From the NCBI GenBank assembly GCA_946902875.1, contig OX336337.1, positions 496,001 through 560,000 of the forward strand: a DNA stretch of 64,000 nucleotides, given 5' to 3'. A program made the position numbers and the translations under genes. The notes under the pieces were generated by a model. That model was not told the DNA's origin. It was given only the letters and a program-made list of their open reading frames with translations, and ran no database searches. This document shows positions 1-11,172 of this stretch, piece by piece. How positions within the stretch are numbered: the stretch's first letter is position 1; each line of letters starts with the position of its first letter. The stretch comes from Nematopogon swammerdamellus (taxonomy: Eukaryota > Arthropoda > Insecta > Lepidoptera > Adelidae).

Positions 1-1910
1 AGTAGTAGAATGCAATTTTATACTCTTCAGATCTCGTACTTTGATGGAGACTGTGAGAAATCAATTTTAGAACATTGTCGCATACAGGGAGTTTTGAGTG
101 TCAGAAACAAACTAATTAACGCATTTGTTTTTGTGTCATTGATATTATAATCGTAGTAGGTATAATATAATCTTTTGTGTCAAATTTCAACTAAATAACT
201 TAACACTGCATCATAATTTGAAATCATAATTTATTATTACTCTACAGAACGTTGAGAAGAGGCTCAAAAGTGGTAGAATCGTTTTTTTAAATACAGTATT
301 TAATATTATTCCCGAGGAGTTTTCTCACAGATCACTGAAATAATACTGAAATAAGTTGTATTTCCGTGATCTGTGAGTTTTATTCCACACGATGATCGAC
401 CTGTACGAACGACCGTTTAATGTTTGTGACTATGGTAGAGTAGCGGTATTACAGATACAGCATTTTATTAAAGAAGGCGAGGGAATACTAAACATCTTTC
501 TCCTTAGCCGTAGATAATATTTTATTCTTGATTTATATGTATCTTCAAAAGGCAAACACATTATAACTGGCTTTGTCTTATCCTGTTTGATCATAAAAAT
601 CACCACATACAGCTCCATGTAGGTGGCGTCGCGCACCAGATTCCGCTCTCAAACCAGTTTGTCTGCGTCCAATAAAAAGCGAATATCTAACAGACGTTCC
701 ATCTCGCAACGTGATTCAATATGCGATACTGGGAGCGCTCCGGGGTTGCCCTCCCACGGCAATTACCTGCAGAACGCTACACCGAGCTACCGAACCCACT
801 CACGGATCTAGCAGTATCATCTTGAGGAGCGCCGAGTCTGTGTATATCCTCCTCCTAACCTCTTTAGATTGTTATTCCTGAATGCTCTCACTTATGCTCA
901 CCTTCACTTATATCTGTTTTCATACATTTCCTTCTCCACGCGGCGGCCGTGACGTGATCGTCACGTTTCGTTATCGTCTTGTGCGCAAGCGTCCATTTTG
1001 ACCTATCAGTTTAAATATACTTCTAGATAAACCTGCGATGTTCGTTTGTTCGGTAAATTCTAACGGAATTCTAAATGCGAATAAAATGTTACCCTGAAAA
1101 AGTGTAACCATTTAGCGGAGGAACCCTTTGATAAGATAATCGGTCCGAAAGTCGTCCCAATGGGCTGGCTGTTCCCTTTAATTTTGTTTGTTTCTACACA
1201 CTCTTTTTTATTTATTTCTTTTTAAAGTTATATTTTTACGCAATATAACTTTTATACTTACTAAATATAATTTCTGATCGATTATTCTGCTATCTTAGAT
1301 ACGTTTTATTCGCCCCCCGTAGATGCGCATGTGATCCGCGTCACTTCGCTACAAGCTCTCGTACGATTAGAGTAGGTAGGTTAGGTACACTGTAGTGTAG
1401 GTAGGAGGTAGAATGGAATTACGAGATTCCGAGAGACGCGCCTCCAGCGACCACGACCCACAGATGTGTGCGAAGTCCGTAACTCCGCAATTATTCGTAG
1501 ACGCACGCAATGTCACTTATTTATTTGCCAGTGTACAAGATCAAGTCGGCGACGAACCAATATGGCAGACAAACGTAATGTATCTGCGTAATTTTCTCAT
1601 GGATCACAAATTCTTAAGATGATTTCGTAATTCTGAATTCATGGAGGCAGAATGGCCTCCTGCGATGTGTCCGCGTCATAGCTCGATGTCTGAAACAAAT
1701 TTGTTAAGAAATTATAAGTATGTTTGTTTTTTTTTCCTATTTTGTTCTCAATCAACCTTTTTCTTAAATACATGAAAGCTGACAATATTGTTACCCGATT
1801 ATTTAATCTTGTAAAATACTTGCATTATTTTTGTTTTCTGTAGTATTCTAATCAACAATTCTGCTATTTGTCTTTGTTGGGGTACAGATTTCTCCGAGTT
1901 TAAACTTTAA
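1..1910. other. Unassigned non-coding sequence
   Basis: No gene is recognised. The stretch holds a short inverted repeat (12-bp arms CTCACAGATCAC at 324-335 and its complement at 366-377) and a 69-codon ATG frame at 1413-1622 that resembles no family I know and is probably chance. Composition is AT-rich with scattered TAGGTAGGTTAGG words around 1375-1405. Confidence 0.5.
324..377. repeat. Small inverted repeat (12-bp arms)
   Basis: CTCACAGATCAC at 324-335 is perfectly complementary to 366-377, with a 30-nt spacer. It could be a decayed MITE or a chance hairpin; nothing else supports a function. Confidence 0.5.
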
Positions 1911-2026
1911 GCGGCGGGTAGTCGAATGGTTTGGGCATCGGCTTCTCATGCGAGAGGTCCGAGGTTCGAATCCGGTCGGCGTGTACCAATACCAATGAGT
2001 TTTTTCTGACGAAAAAATTTACGTGC
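1911..2026 (+). mobile_element. tRNA-derived SINE head (fragment)
   Basis: A tRNA-like segment starts near 1911. It has an A-box-like TAGTCGAATGG (1919-1929) and a good B-box GGTTCGAATCC (1963-1973), followed by GTACCAATACCAATGAG, the SINE body start commonly seen after lepidopteran tRNA-type heads. The T-stem does not pair properly and the acceptor stem is not closed, so this is a SINE head rather than a functional tRNA gene. The element is cut short where a Rep-C copy begins. Confidence 0.55.
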
Positions 2027-2037
2027 ATACCTACACC

Positions 2038-2326
2038 TGCTGCTTCACCGTTCGGAACCGGTGTAAAACTGTAGGTCCATTCCCTTGGCCCTTACTAGGT
2101 GGTAGGCTCAAATTGTAGCCGACTGGGTTGGTACCACCGTACTGGATGTAAGATGGCCGCATAGCAGCCTCGGTTGTGTTCTCCTCTAGTCCAGTATAGC
2201 CAGCAATCCAGGGAAGTCTCCGGAATGGCACCTACCTTCTCGGAGGTGATATTGGCTGGTCGGAGCATGCGCTTTGGCCCCTCCGACTCAGCCACCCATA
2301 TACGGGATTACATAAAAAAAAAAAAA
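2038..2326 (+). mobile_element. Rep-C SINE-like element, copy 1
   Basis: Starts TGCTGCTTCACCGTTCGG and ends in a run of 13 A after GGGATTACAT. Near-identical sequence recurs at 59704-59990, with partial copies at 28694-28908 (minus) and 54047-54166. The plan is shared with Rep-A: ...AAAACTGTAGGTCC..., TACTAGGTGGTAGG, GGTACCACCG, then a GTCCAGT-type segment. The A-rich 3' end and short length argue for a non-autonomous retroelement. Confidence 0.65.
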
Positions 2327-3324
2327 CTCACCACTGATGTGATGTATATTATTGACCTGCATTCCAAACCACACGTGCTCACATGAGAGGCCTGTCTCTG
2401 CCACTAGATAGACCAGTCCTTCTAGTTGTTACTAGCACATCTTGCTGTGGTTCCCAGTGTTCCACTTTCAATATAATCATTATGCTATTTGCAACCAAAC
2501 ATTTGCTTGTGTCGGCACTACTAATATGTCCACTTTGACGACTTTCAAACTAAATTATGGGAATTCCCACTCCCCATCGCATTCCATCAGCACCGAGGAT
2601 AATCTCAGGTCCTTTACAAGGAGAAGACGTTCTAATGCGTACCGATTATTCCTCAGTATGCGCTGCGATTATTCTAATAATGGGTTGCTCAGACAGTGCC
2701 CAGAGGAACGCAAGAAATTTATTTTTTACATAATTATGTTGTCCTGATTCTGATGTCTGTCTTCCACTACAAGCGTTCAGTGTATCCTTATTCGAGCTAT
2801 TTATCCTTTAGCGCGCAATTATTAAGGATCAGATTTTGATTCGAAGTTCATTTACTTGGATGCTAATTGGGTTTCAATATATTTCGGTTCATTTAGCCCC
2901 TTTATACCCTCGTCAATACTCGCCCTTTATTAAACGAGCCGTTAGTAGTTTCATCTCGTTCTCTAGTAACATCATCTTTGTATTTATCTTTACAAAGAAC
3001 AAGCTTCAGTCTTGTTTCAAACAATTTCTAAATTGCTGTCTAAGTAAGGATAGCGGATAGTGAGCGATCCCGGTTCCCACACTCCCGTCTCCTCCCGCTG
3101 CCGCCCCTCGAACCCGACTAGAGCCTTTCGTCACGGAATCAATATGTTCTTATCTTACAAGCGCGCTTCACATAGATAGACGCATATTCCGACACACGAG
3201 AGCACACATGCATATCCTTGTACAACATGTAGCGAAGCACCTATGTAGACACAAATAGAACATACAGACGACTACGTGCTTGCTTGCTATGCATTTAGGG
3301 TTTCGGTTCAATCATCAATATCAA
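2327..3324. other. Unassigned non-coding sequence
   Basis: No recognisable gene or repeat. Several frames of 60 to 100 codons are open, but they lack family resemblance and good start contexts. A short GC-rich patch lies at about 3065-3130. Confidence 0.45.
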
Positions 3325-3640
3325 TCAATACTAATAATAAATTTGTAAGGAATGGTCATGGAGTAATTTACTATGTTTTATGATATATTGCGTTTGCAGA
3401 CTTTATGTATGATACTAGAACTAAATTGTAGGTTTTTAGAAATATTTTCTGTATGTATGTATGTATGTTCCTCCATAACTCTTAAACCTATGATCATCCG
3501 AATTCTATGATACTTAGTAAAAGCACATTTAACTATACGTGACACAGTAAATAAAATTCAGTTCTGGTTACGCTAAGTTGTGGCTTTCATACAAACCGAA
3601 TAATTGTTCCGCGCGCCGAAATAAAGGTACGGTAGCGGGC
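3325..3640 (+). repeat. Rep-E interspersed repeat, copy 1
   Basis: Begins with AATACTAATAATAAATTTGTAAGG and runs through a TATGTATGTATGTATGTTCCTCCATAACTC segment (quoted in pieces: TATGTATGTATG, then TTCCTCCATAACTC) to CGCCGAAATAAAGGTACGG. The same sequence appears inverted at 4660-5035 and in part at 31981-32212. This copy lacks the GCGAAGCCGCGG terminal block that copy 2 retains. Confidence 0.65.
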
Positions 3641-3725
3641 TTACTTAATTTAATCTTTTTAAATACTAACTTCTAGTAAATAAAGCTAGTAAATCTATAA
3701 TACCAAAAGTCGTATTAAAGGTTCA

Positions 3726-3888
3726 TATCTACACTAATATTATAAAGAGGTAAAATGTGTAAGTTTGGATGTAGGTGGAAATCTCCGATAATACTCATCA
3801 GATTAAAAAAAATCTTTGACCAATATTTACAATTGATCTTTAGGATGGACATCAGCTGTGCAAGCGAAGCCGCGGGCTAAAGCTAGTA
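3726..3888 (+). repeat. Rep-D interspersed repeat, copy 1
   Basis: Runs from ACACTAATATTATAAAGAGG to GCGAAGCCGCGGGCTAAAG, a lepidopteran interspersed repeat. The 3' block GCGAAGCCGCGGGC is shared with Rep-E and with the minus-strand copies at 6895-7018 and 16616-16650, so these families probably use a related 3' end. Confidence 0.6.
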
Positions 3889-4659
3889 TTTCATAAAAAC
3901 ACGATAAAAACAGTATGATACTTGACGCCGATTGATGCTCTATCAGAAGATGGAAATGGATTCCTGAGTACCTTCAGAAAAATAGTCAAGGCGACATAGG
4001 TACTGCTGAAGAATTGTAGATTCAGTGCGTCGGCGGTATTGATAGAGGTACACGAAGGGGTGAAGGCGCTAATTTCCTGCAGCCATTTGAGACACGAGCT
4101 GAGGATGATGGATGATCCTTCAATAGGGAAACCACATTAAAATCCAATAGTGATGTCTCGGTCATATAAATGCCATCGGGACGTACCTGATAGTCAGGTG
4201 TTGTGGATCCTCCCAAACATGTTTTTTTTTTGTTTATTTTGCCACTTACGCCGGTATGTACAATAGCCGAAAATGATCTGAGCTGTAACAGAACCTTCTC
4301 TGTACGCTCGAAATGCACGATTGACCTAAAATCGTTTAAGCCTATTATACCGCTTCAATCGGATCACTTGACATCTCTCTGTCGCGGTCTCGCGGTCAAC
4401 TGACTTCTATTTGTTACTCCAATATTATCATCATTACATCTTAATTGATTTCTACATATCAGACAGACGTATCGACTTCATAATCCCTACTTACATACAT
4501 ACATAGCTGTTTGTATCGAAGTAATCTTTTCACAGACTCCAACTTCATTTTCTCACAGAATAACTCGACAAGCGCTCGACGCGATTGCAAAGATTCGAAT
4601 TTGGAATTCCATTAGATTATCGTATCGTATCGTATATTTATTCGTTCGTATATTTATTA
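3889..4659. other. Unassigned sequence between inverted Rep-E copies
   Basis: No gene recognised. A minus-strand frame at 4022-4318 (98 codons) contains no known motif and overlaps low-complexity T-runs. The interval could be the core of a larger fold-back structure bounded by Rep-E copies 1 and 2. Confidence 0.4.
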
Positions 4660-5035
4660 GTCACTAGATTTTGCCGCGGCTTCGCTCGCGTGAAATTCCT
4701 CTTTAAAAAGAAAAAAGTAAGTCACCGCTACCGTACCTTTATTTCGGCGCGCGGTATAATTCGGTTTGTATGAGAGCCACATCTTAGCATAACCGGAACT
4801 AAATTTTATTAAGACTATCCTGTTTCACGTATAGAGAAATATGCTTGTACTAAGTTTCAACGAATTCGGATGTTCGGTTTAAGAGTTATGGAGAAATATA
4901 CATGCACACTGAAAATATTTCTAAAAATCGTCAATTTAGTTTTAGTATCATACATAGTATTTACAAACGCATTATCTCATAAAACAAAGTAACTAACTCC
5001 ATGGCCATCGCTTACAGATTTATTATTAGTATTTA
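4660..5035 (-). repeat. Rep-E interspersed repeat, copy 2 (inverted)
   Basis: On the minus strand this matches copy 1 from AATACTAATAATAAATCTGTAAGC (near 5033) down to GGTACGGTAGCG, and then continues into GCGAGCGAAGCCGCGGCAAAA near 4668-4692. This fuller 3' end shows that Rep-E and Rep-D share their terminus. Confidence 0.65.
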
Positions 5036-5490
5036 TATCGATACCTAAAATACCTGTCTCTGTTCGAACGTCAGAAATATTTTGAAAGCTTAGTCATTGG
5101 AAGAAAATTAGTTTAGATTCTCCGAGGGTCGCCTGACTCAGGCACACGCAAGCACACAGGAGATGCCAGTAGGAGTGTGCATCCGATCTTGGATTTTTTT
5201 CTCTCGCAGAAGCCAGAATTCTGCTCCAATTAAAATAGTTGAAAGATGGTGTGGCCACGTGTGTCGCGTAGCGCCGGATGTGGGTGTAGTGTTATAGAGT
5301 GTGGGTCACACAGCTAGCGCGCGGTGCTGATTAATGAGCGTTATTTCGCACGTGTCGGCAGAGACAGCCCGCGGACTAATTAAACAAATTGTCTTTATTT
5401 TATTAATTATCATTATTCCCACGCAGATTTCAAATGATACCTGTTGAAATATTAAATCAACAACGTAATGGTGACTTTTTGCCGTACCAA
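5036..5490. other. Unassigned non-coding sequence
   Basis: No gene or clear repeat. The part around 5300-5410 (GCTGATTAATGAGCG and similar words) looks like non-repetitive, possibly conserved sequence, but this cannot be judged without alignment. Confidence 0.35.
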
Positions 5491-5862
5491 ATTTTTTTTA
5501 ATGGAACATCCGTGATCTACAACATCCGTGATCTCAGCCCATAACACCGGGTGAACTAAATGCCATGTCAGTATTTCCCTTCAGTCGTACCGGCTACACT
5601 GAACTGGATGGAAAACGCAAACTATTTACATAGCCGTTTCGACCGAGGTTTCATTCAGTGCGGTGGTACCAACCCGGGCGGGTTGATCCCTACCACCTAG
5701 TAAGGTAAGAAAGGAAGGGACCTAGAGTTTTACGTGGAATCCGAACCACGGTAAGCCGCCAACGGTCGAGCGGTCACCCATCCAAGTACTGACCGGTCCA
5801 GCGTTGCTTAACCATCAATAGCGACAGTGGACTGTCTGCACCACTGAGCTATCGAGGCTGAC
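5491..5862 (-). mobile_element. Rep-A composite SINE, copy 1, nearly full length
   Basis: On the minus strand it starts GTCAGCCTCGATAGCTCAG (head near 5862). It continues through a 5S-like segment (GTTAAGCAACGCTGG, GGTCAGTACTTGGATGGG) and a GGTTCGGATTCC box, then the body with GGTAGGGATCAACCCGCCC-type sequence and TGTTATGGGCTGA, and ends in an A-run (T-run at 5491-5499). The last 17 bases of the head are duplicated just outside (5866-5881). Confidence 0.7.
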
Positions 5863-5881
5863 GAAAGCTATCGAGGCTGAC

Positions 5882-6894
5882 AAAAGAGGTACCAGAGGAA
5901 TCCTTAAAATATCACTTCGTTGTCGATCGGTGTGTCAGTCTGTGTGTCATACATAACATAATAACGGTACCGTACTGTTGGTAGGGTTGGTATCTAGGCA
6001 AGTAGACTGGAAGGCAAAGCCTTTGACAGCCGGCTGACAAAATATTTTAGAAGGAGAGAAGATGTGCTATGAACGCCCGCTCGTATCGGAACCGCTGTCG
6101 CCAGTTTCCGCTCACATAATATAATGATTTGTTCTGCAGTGTCAACATTTTTAACACTAGTTTATGTCAATTCAAGAAACTCTGTAATAATATAATACCA
6201 TAGGTAGTTTGATTCACTTTCTCAAGAATTTTATAAATCGGAATGTTTTTCTTTTAGTTTTTTTTTCGTTTATTCAGTAAATATTTTTTCCTTTCTTTTC
6301 CAAGTTTAAACAAATGTATACATACATTTCATATTTTTCTATATATAATATTATCTATAAGTTTTGTTGATATTATTAATTGTAGGATTAAAATTAAATT
6401 GTAGTAACTTTACTGGTTTAGGTGTTAGACTATAGTTCATTTTCTATGTATTAATATTGTAACTGTTTGGTTTCTCTAAAAGTTTAAAATTAAATAAAAT
6501 TAAATGTCTGCTCTCCTTTCAAAATTTTTGAGTCTCCGTCGGACGAGCCCCGCCCGCCCGCCTGCGCGCGCGGCGCTGCGCTAGATGAGCCGGCTCCATG
6601 GGAATCAGGCGACCTAAGAACACCCCACCGTTTCTCGGATTCCATATAAGCGGACTCTGAGTTATGGCAACGTCTGTGCTGTCGCGCTCCGCAACTCCGG
6701 ACGCGGGGAGCGTACGTACGTAGTGATATATCGTGCTGACATAGCGGGGCTACGCTTCGCTGAACTAGGAGAAAAACAATTCCTTCTTTGTAAACACCAT
6801 ATTTTTAAGAAAAAACATGCAAACTATCTATTTACCCTAGTTGGGAAACGAGAACCAAAAGAGCTGGGACAAAATATAAATAACTCTCTTTTAT
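5882..6894. other. Unassigned sequence with GC-rich island
   Basis: AT-rich to about 6530, then a GC-rich stretch (6540-6720) with CGCCCGCCCGCC-type runs and a TATATCG near 6726. No coding frame resembles a known protein. The 120-codon frame from 6723 runs into Rep-D and Rep-A sequence and is not a gene. Confidence 0.4.
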
Positions 6895-7018
6895 TCGCGG
6901 CTTCGCTCGCGTCTATGTCCATCCTGAAGGTGCATTTTAAATATTGGTCGCAGATTTTTTATAATCGGATGAGTATTTTCGGAGATTACCTCGTACATCC
7001 GAACTTACAAACTTTACC
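6895..7018 (-). repeat. Rep-D interspersed repeat, copy 2
   Basis: GCGGCTTCGCTCGCG at the left end and CGGATGAGTATTTTCGG inside are the reverse complement of the Rep-D 3' end and body seen at 3726-3888. It abuts the next Rep-A copy directly. Confidence 0.55.
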
Positions 7019-7237
7019 TTATTTTTTTATGGAAACTGACACGTTTGGCTACATCACCTACTGCATCCGCGATGTGAGCCCATAACACCTTGGTGAACTT
7101 GCTGCCATGTCAGTGCTTCCCTTCGTGGCGGCTAAACTGAACTGGACGGAAAACACGAACTATTTACATAGACGTTTCAACCGACCCTTCATTCAGTGCG
7201 GTGGTACCAACCCGGGCGAGTTTAAACCCTACCTCTT
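7019..7237 (-). mobile_element. Rep-A tail, copy 2 (5' truncated)
   Basis: Minus-strand copy holding only the 3' half of Rep-A: GGTTTAAACTCGCCC, GGTACCACCGCACTG, GTCCAGTTCAG, TGTTATGGGCTCAC and the final AAACTGACACG-complement with a short A-run. The tRNA/5S head is absent, as expected for 5' truncation in retrotransposition. Confidence 0.65.
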
Positions 7238-7886
7238 TATAATATTTGTGTAGAAGGTGTGCTATTTTGTTCGTGTTGAAATGTGCTGGCTGATAATGTT
7301 TTACTTGTGCTGAAAACTACCTGCACAGGTAAGAATAGCTGCGTTAGGTACGTACTCGCAGGCTGGCTCAAGTAATATTTTATTGAGAGGTGTCACACAC
7401 CACGGTTGCGCGGCTAGCAGCGATCGCTTCAGAAGGAACTTCTTGATGTCCAAATCGATACAATTTCAAAATAACGCTTAAACAATGGCTGGTGTATTTT
7501 TCCTGAAAGTTTCACGACGGTCGTGTTGTGACAAGACTCGACGCTCGCTAAATAAATACGAGAATTCGAATAAAAGTCAATTATTTATTTAGTAGGTCAC
7601 GCGGGGAGGGGCAGGGCGGGGCTAGGCGGGCGGGGAGGGGTATCGATATTCAATTTGCCGGAAGATCCTCCGACAACGATTGACTTTACTCGTGGAGACA
7701 TGGGGCCCGGTCGAAGTTTGTTCGCTCGCTGCTTTCATCCCCCGATGTTTACAGAGGTACACTTTAGCATGTCGCGAGGCGCTTAAATCAATTATACACG
7801 GCAGTGCATCCCGAAGTTTCGAAGGCCCCGCCGGAACGCTCGACGAAACATTCAATATTGACAAGCGTCTGTTGCCAGTTGTCTTG
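7238..7886. other. Unassigned sequence
   Basis: No gene recognised. GC-rich GGGCGGGGAGGGG words lie at 7605-7640. Open frames at 7622-7921 and 7680-8420 owe their length to GC content and the adjacent minisatellite. Confidence 0.4.
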
Positions 7887-8733
7887 CTTCGCTCGATCGT
7901 CCCGCGCGCGCGCGGCGGCAACGGTAACGACCGACCGTCGCGTCGTCGCGTCTCCGTCGTCTTCGCGTTCGTGTTACTCGTCTGTCAAGTTCGTGTTGCT
8001 CGTCTGTCAAGTTCGTGTTGCTCGTCTGTCAAGTTCGCGTTGCTCGCCTGTCGCGTTCGTGTTGCTCGTCTGTCAAGTTCGTGTTGCTCGTCTGTCGCGT
8101 TCGTGTTGCTCGTCTGTCAAGTTCGTGTTGCTCGTCTGTCGCGTTCGTGTTGCTCGCCTGTCGCGTTCGTGTTGCTCGTCTGTCGCGTTCATGTTGCTCA
8201 TCTGTCGCCTTCGTGTTGCTCGTCTGTCGCGTTCGTGTTGCTCGTCTGTCGCGTTCGTGTTGCTCGTCTGTCGCCTTCGTGTTGCTCGTCTGTCGCGTTC
8301 GTGTTGCTCGTCTGTCGCTTTCGTGTTGCTCGTCTGTCGCCTTCGTGTTGCTCGTCTGTCGCGTTCGTGTTGCTCGTCTGTCGCGTTCGCTATGCTGCCG
8401 AAAGATTCGAGAATAACTGAACGGGGGGCTCTGGAGTAGATTGAAGAACTACGGCTCTGCTGAGACAGACTCCACTCACTCCGCTCAGTTTGTAAAGACA
8501 GAGCACACAGAAAGCCAAAAGACAGCTGTTTATATTGACAAGGCGCATGTGTTGCCAACGCTACCTCGAGCGCTACGCATACGCACTCGTAACGAGGACG
8601 GGGTTGGTATGCCTTGCTTCGCACGATCGTACGTCCCGCGCGCGCGCGGCGGCAGCAACGGTAACGACCGACCGTCGTCGTAGCGTCTCAGACAGACACA
8701 CAGAAATCCAAAAGACAGCTGTTTATATTCCTA
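7887..8733 (+). repeat. Duplicated block flanking the minisatellite
   Basis: GCTTCG..CGATCGTCCCGCGCGCGCGCGGCGGC with AACGGTAACGACCGACCGTCG (7887-7941) recurs at 8616-8677. A second piece, CCAAAAGACAGCTGTTTATATT (8513-8535), recurs at 8707-8728. In the downstream copy the two pieces are only about 20 bp apart. In the upstream copy the minisatellite and more lie between them, so the right-hand copy looks like the unexpanded unit. Confidence 0.6.
7968..8385 (+). repeat. 22-bp minisatellite, 19 copies
   Basis: Nineteen head-to-tail 22-bp units of the type TTCGTGTTGCTCGTCTGTCG plus two variable bases (CG, CC, CT or, as AAG, the CAAGT variant). The CAAGT variant is clustered in units 1-3, 5 and 7, with CGCGT/CGCCT later. 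Because 22 is not a multiple of three and no unit contains a stop in most frames, long open frames appear on both strands. These are composition artefacts and not proteins. Confidence 0.9.
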
Positions 8734-9709
8734 CTTATTTGACTATATATAATGTTAAATACGTTCCTTTAACGAATATGAACGTCATTGTCAGGACACA
8801 ATATATGCTACCTATAAGGGAATATTTGGTAGAGCTACCTATGAGCGGCGGGAGGGTGTGGTGTGGCACTAGTAGTACTAACACACGTAGGTATAGAGGA
8901 GCAAGTATCTCACACTCTACCCTCAACAAGATCGACACGGCGGCGCGGCGGAGACGCGTATGTAAATCTCCGCGCTCTCGCTGCGTCTTCGGAAAGCCAT
9001 ATGGAAAACTCTAAGCCTCTTTTATATTCTTGCTTCCTATCCTTGCGGGATAATTCGGGCCCAAAGGACAGGTTTTTACATAATTTTCCCTCAGCCCTTT
9101 TTTATTGGAAGTTTTGCAAAATTGCTTTTATCGTCGCGAAGTTTATCGAGCGTCCCTCCCGCCGCGGCGGTGTGGAGCGACCGTCTACGCCGCGCTCCGC
9201 ACCTCCGCCGCCCGCCCGTAACGAACGAGCGGCCCGTCACGCCGAGCCGCTGCCGCGCCGCCTCCGTGCCGGGGCGAGGGCGGGAGGGCAGGAGGGCGCG
9301 GCGGTGGCGGCACACAAATTGCAATATAAATCAAACCGGGCGACCAAATGTTAAATATTAACCGGCTATAAATAAAATAATTCTGTTTACGTTTTATGCA
9401 AATACTTCGCACACAAAAGCGTTCGCGTAGAAGTTGGATACGTCCGCTATTGTGCGCCGCGCGCATACATCACGGCTTGAGCAAATAACCTCGTCCCCTT
9501 GTCCCCTTGCGTTGTACGTTGTTGTCAGCCGGTATGTCGATTGCCGGCCGGCATAGTGGGAACCGTCACCGACCCGTCACACGCAGGAACCGCGTGTTTA
9601 TAAATCTGGCTGCCCACAGTGACTGTAGCCAGCGGGATAGAGTAGCGACTAACCTCATAAGGGTCACCGGTAAATTCCACCCGGGAACAGTAGCTATAGC
9701 ATGGACGGC
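8734..9709. other. Unassigned sequence with GC-rich island
   Basis: A GC-rich patch at 9150-9310 (CGCCGCGGCGG-type words) is followed by AT-rich sequence containing CTATAAATAAAATAATTC (9365-9382). No recognisable gene. The overlapping frames at 9091-9466 on both strands reflect GC content. Possibly regulatory sequence, unproven. Confidence 0.35.
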
Positions 9710-9858
9710 CTAACCTGAGGCGAACACACGTATGCACACAAATGCATTTCTATAACACAAATGCTTGACATGCACCTATACATGGCCTGAGCACTACTAC
9801 ACTCGCAGAATGTTATGCTCACCGTCATGCGTGAATGTATTTGTACGCCTCAGGTTAG
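9710..9858. repeat. Short inverted-repeat element (MITE-like)
   Basis: CTAACCTGAGGCG at 9710-9722 is complementary to CGCCTCAGGTTAG at 9846-9858. The match continues imperfectly inward (AACACA against TGTA) and around ATGCATTT and AATACATTC. At 149 bp with terminal inverted repeats it fits a very small non-autonomous DNA transposon; no target duplication is obvious. Confidence 0.45.
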
Positions 9859-11172
9859 AACGAACGACCTATACCAAGTAGCTCACCTATATCGCACAAT
9901 ATCGCGTGTGCAATTACATAGATAGGTACTTACATACATACACAAAACTAAATATTCCAACAACTTAATGTGAACTGAATCTTTCTTGGCGCTCCCGAAC
10001 GCGTGAGATCTATCCATTACCCTGACTGACCCCATTTAAGTATTACGATATCGCTGACTGACCCGCTAAAGTTAATTTGAACGCAGTACGACTAAACGTT
10101 GCTGCGTCGCGTAAATCTAATCAAGTGCGGAATCAAAGTTCTACGTTTAGTCGTTGCTTGTGTAGCTTATTTTATAAATACTTGACATTGTGGGGTGCAA
10201 GGAATATGCAACTGAAATCCCTCCACATCGAATAAACTGTCAAAATCCTTTGCGTCGTCGCATCGCACAGTGACGGCGGCGTCGCGTGGAAGTTCACCCT
10301 AACTCAGGGTGTAAATAAATAAATTCATTGAGCATTAATTATTCAGCCGGGGCGCGAGGCGGAGTTGGAGCTCGGGCGGAACTCTACCGGCGTTTTATTA
10401 GAGCGTCGACGTCGCGTCGGACCGCGCCGACATTCCCGCTTCGACCCGACCGCTCCCGCGATAATCGAATCGATTATTTTCCCCTTTCGACGAAAAGCGC
10501 CTCAGAATTGAGCCCCGCTCGCGCTTTCTGCCACAGAAATATCACGTATTTATTAAGTTAACCTACCTACATACTTACTTGCCTATTCGGTAAGACTATA
10601 AACTTTAAGCATAGCAAAGCAATTTATACTTACTACACGATGTTAAATCTGAGCGTTGAAAAGCTTTTGAAACTTTTGAAGTAGTTGAAAATAATATGAC
10701 GAGAAATATTATAGCCACACAATGCCATTATAGTCGATAGGTACTTAAGTATAAAGGCGATTAGACATATTTCAAACGGCAAATTTACAAAGACGGTATC
10801 GACAATAGCTCATTTCATTCACACGTAGCACAATGGAATATCACTAATACCTCTCGTCGAACAAATTTCGGGTGAAGCCGCACCACGTGTTTCTAAAATA
10901 TTCTCCGCATGAGCGGGGAGAGCTTCATGTTCGGTCGCATTCTCCTCTATAGACATCGTCACCGTACTCACCGTTGCGTATTATTTTTTGTGCTCTCCGC
11001 CTAATAACTCGACGCGCATTCAATGGCACCTCGGTGGCGCAAAAAATGAAAGCTCGCCGCCGCCGCCGCGCTGATCGACGAGGGTCGAGCTTTCGAGGAG
11101 ACGGCTAGAGGCGAGGAGAGGGTGGGGCGCGCGGCGCGCGAGCGGACTGCAGGCAGCGCATCCAGAGCGCGC
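9859..11172. other. Unassigned sequence upstream of the host gene
   Basis: No recognised gene. Contains GC-rich islands (10335-10460, 11040-11170) and a short inverted pair CGACTAAACGT (10089-10099) with ACGTTTAGTCG (10143-10153). Given the coding exon at 12205, the 11040-11170 island could be distal promoter sequence. Confidence 0.35.

Noticed and set aside
1911..1986. tRNA gene candidate
   Set aside because: Good B-box, but T-stem and acceptor stem do not pair; the following sequence is a SINE body.
7680..8624. Long open frames on both strands (up to 246 codons) with a repeated LLVCRVRVARLS-type pattern
   Set aside because: They come from the 22-bp minisatellite, which is open in several frames; unit length is not a multiple of three and no real codon bias or start is seen.
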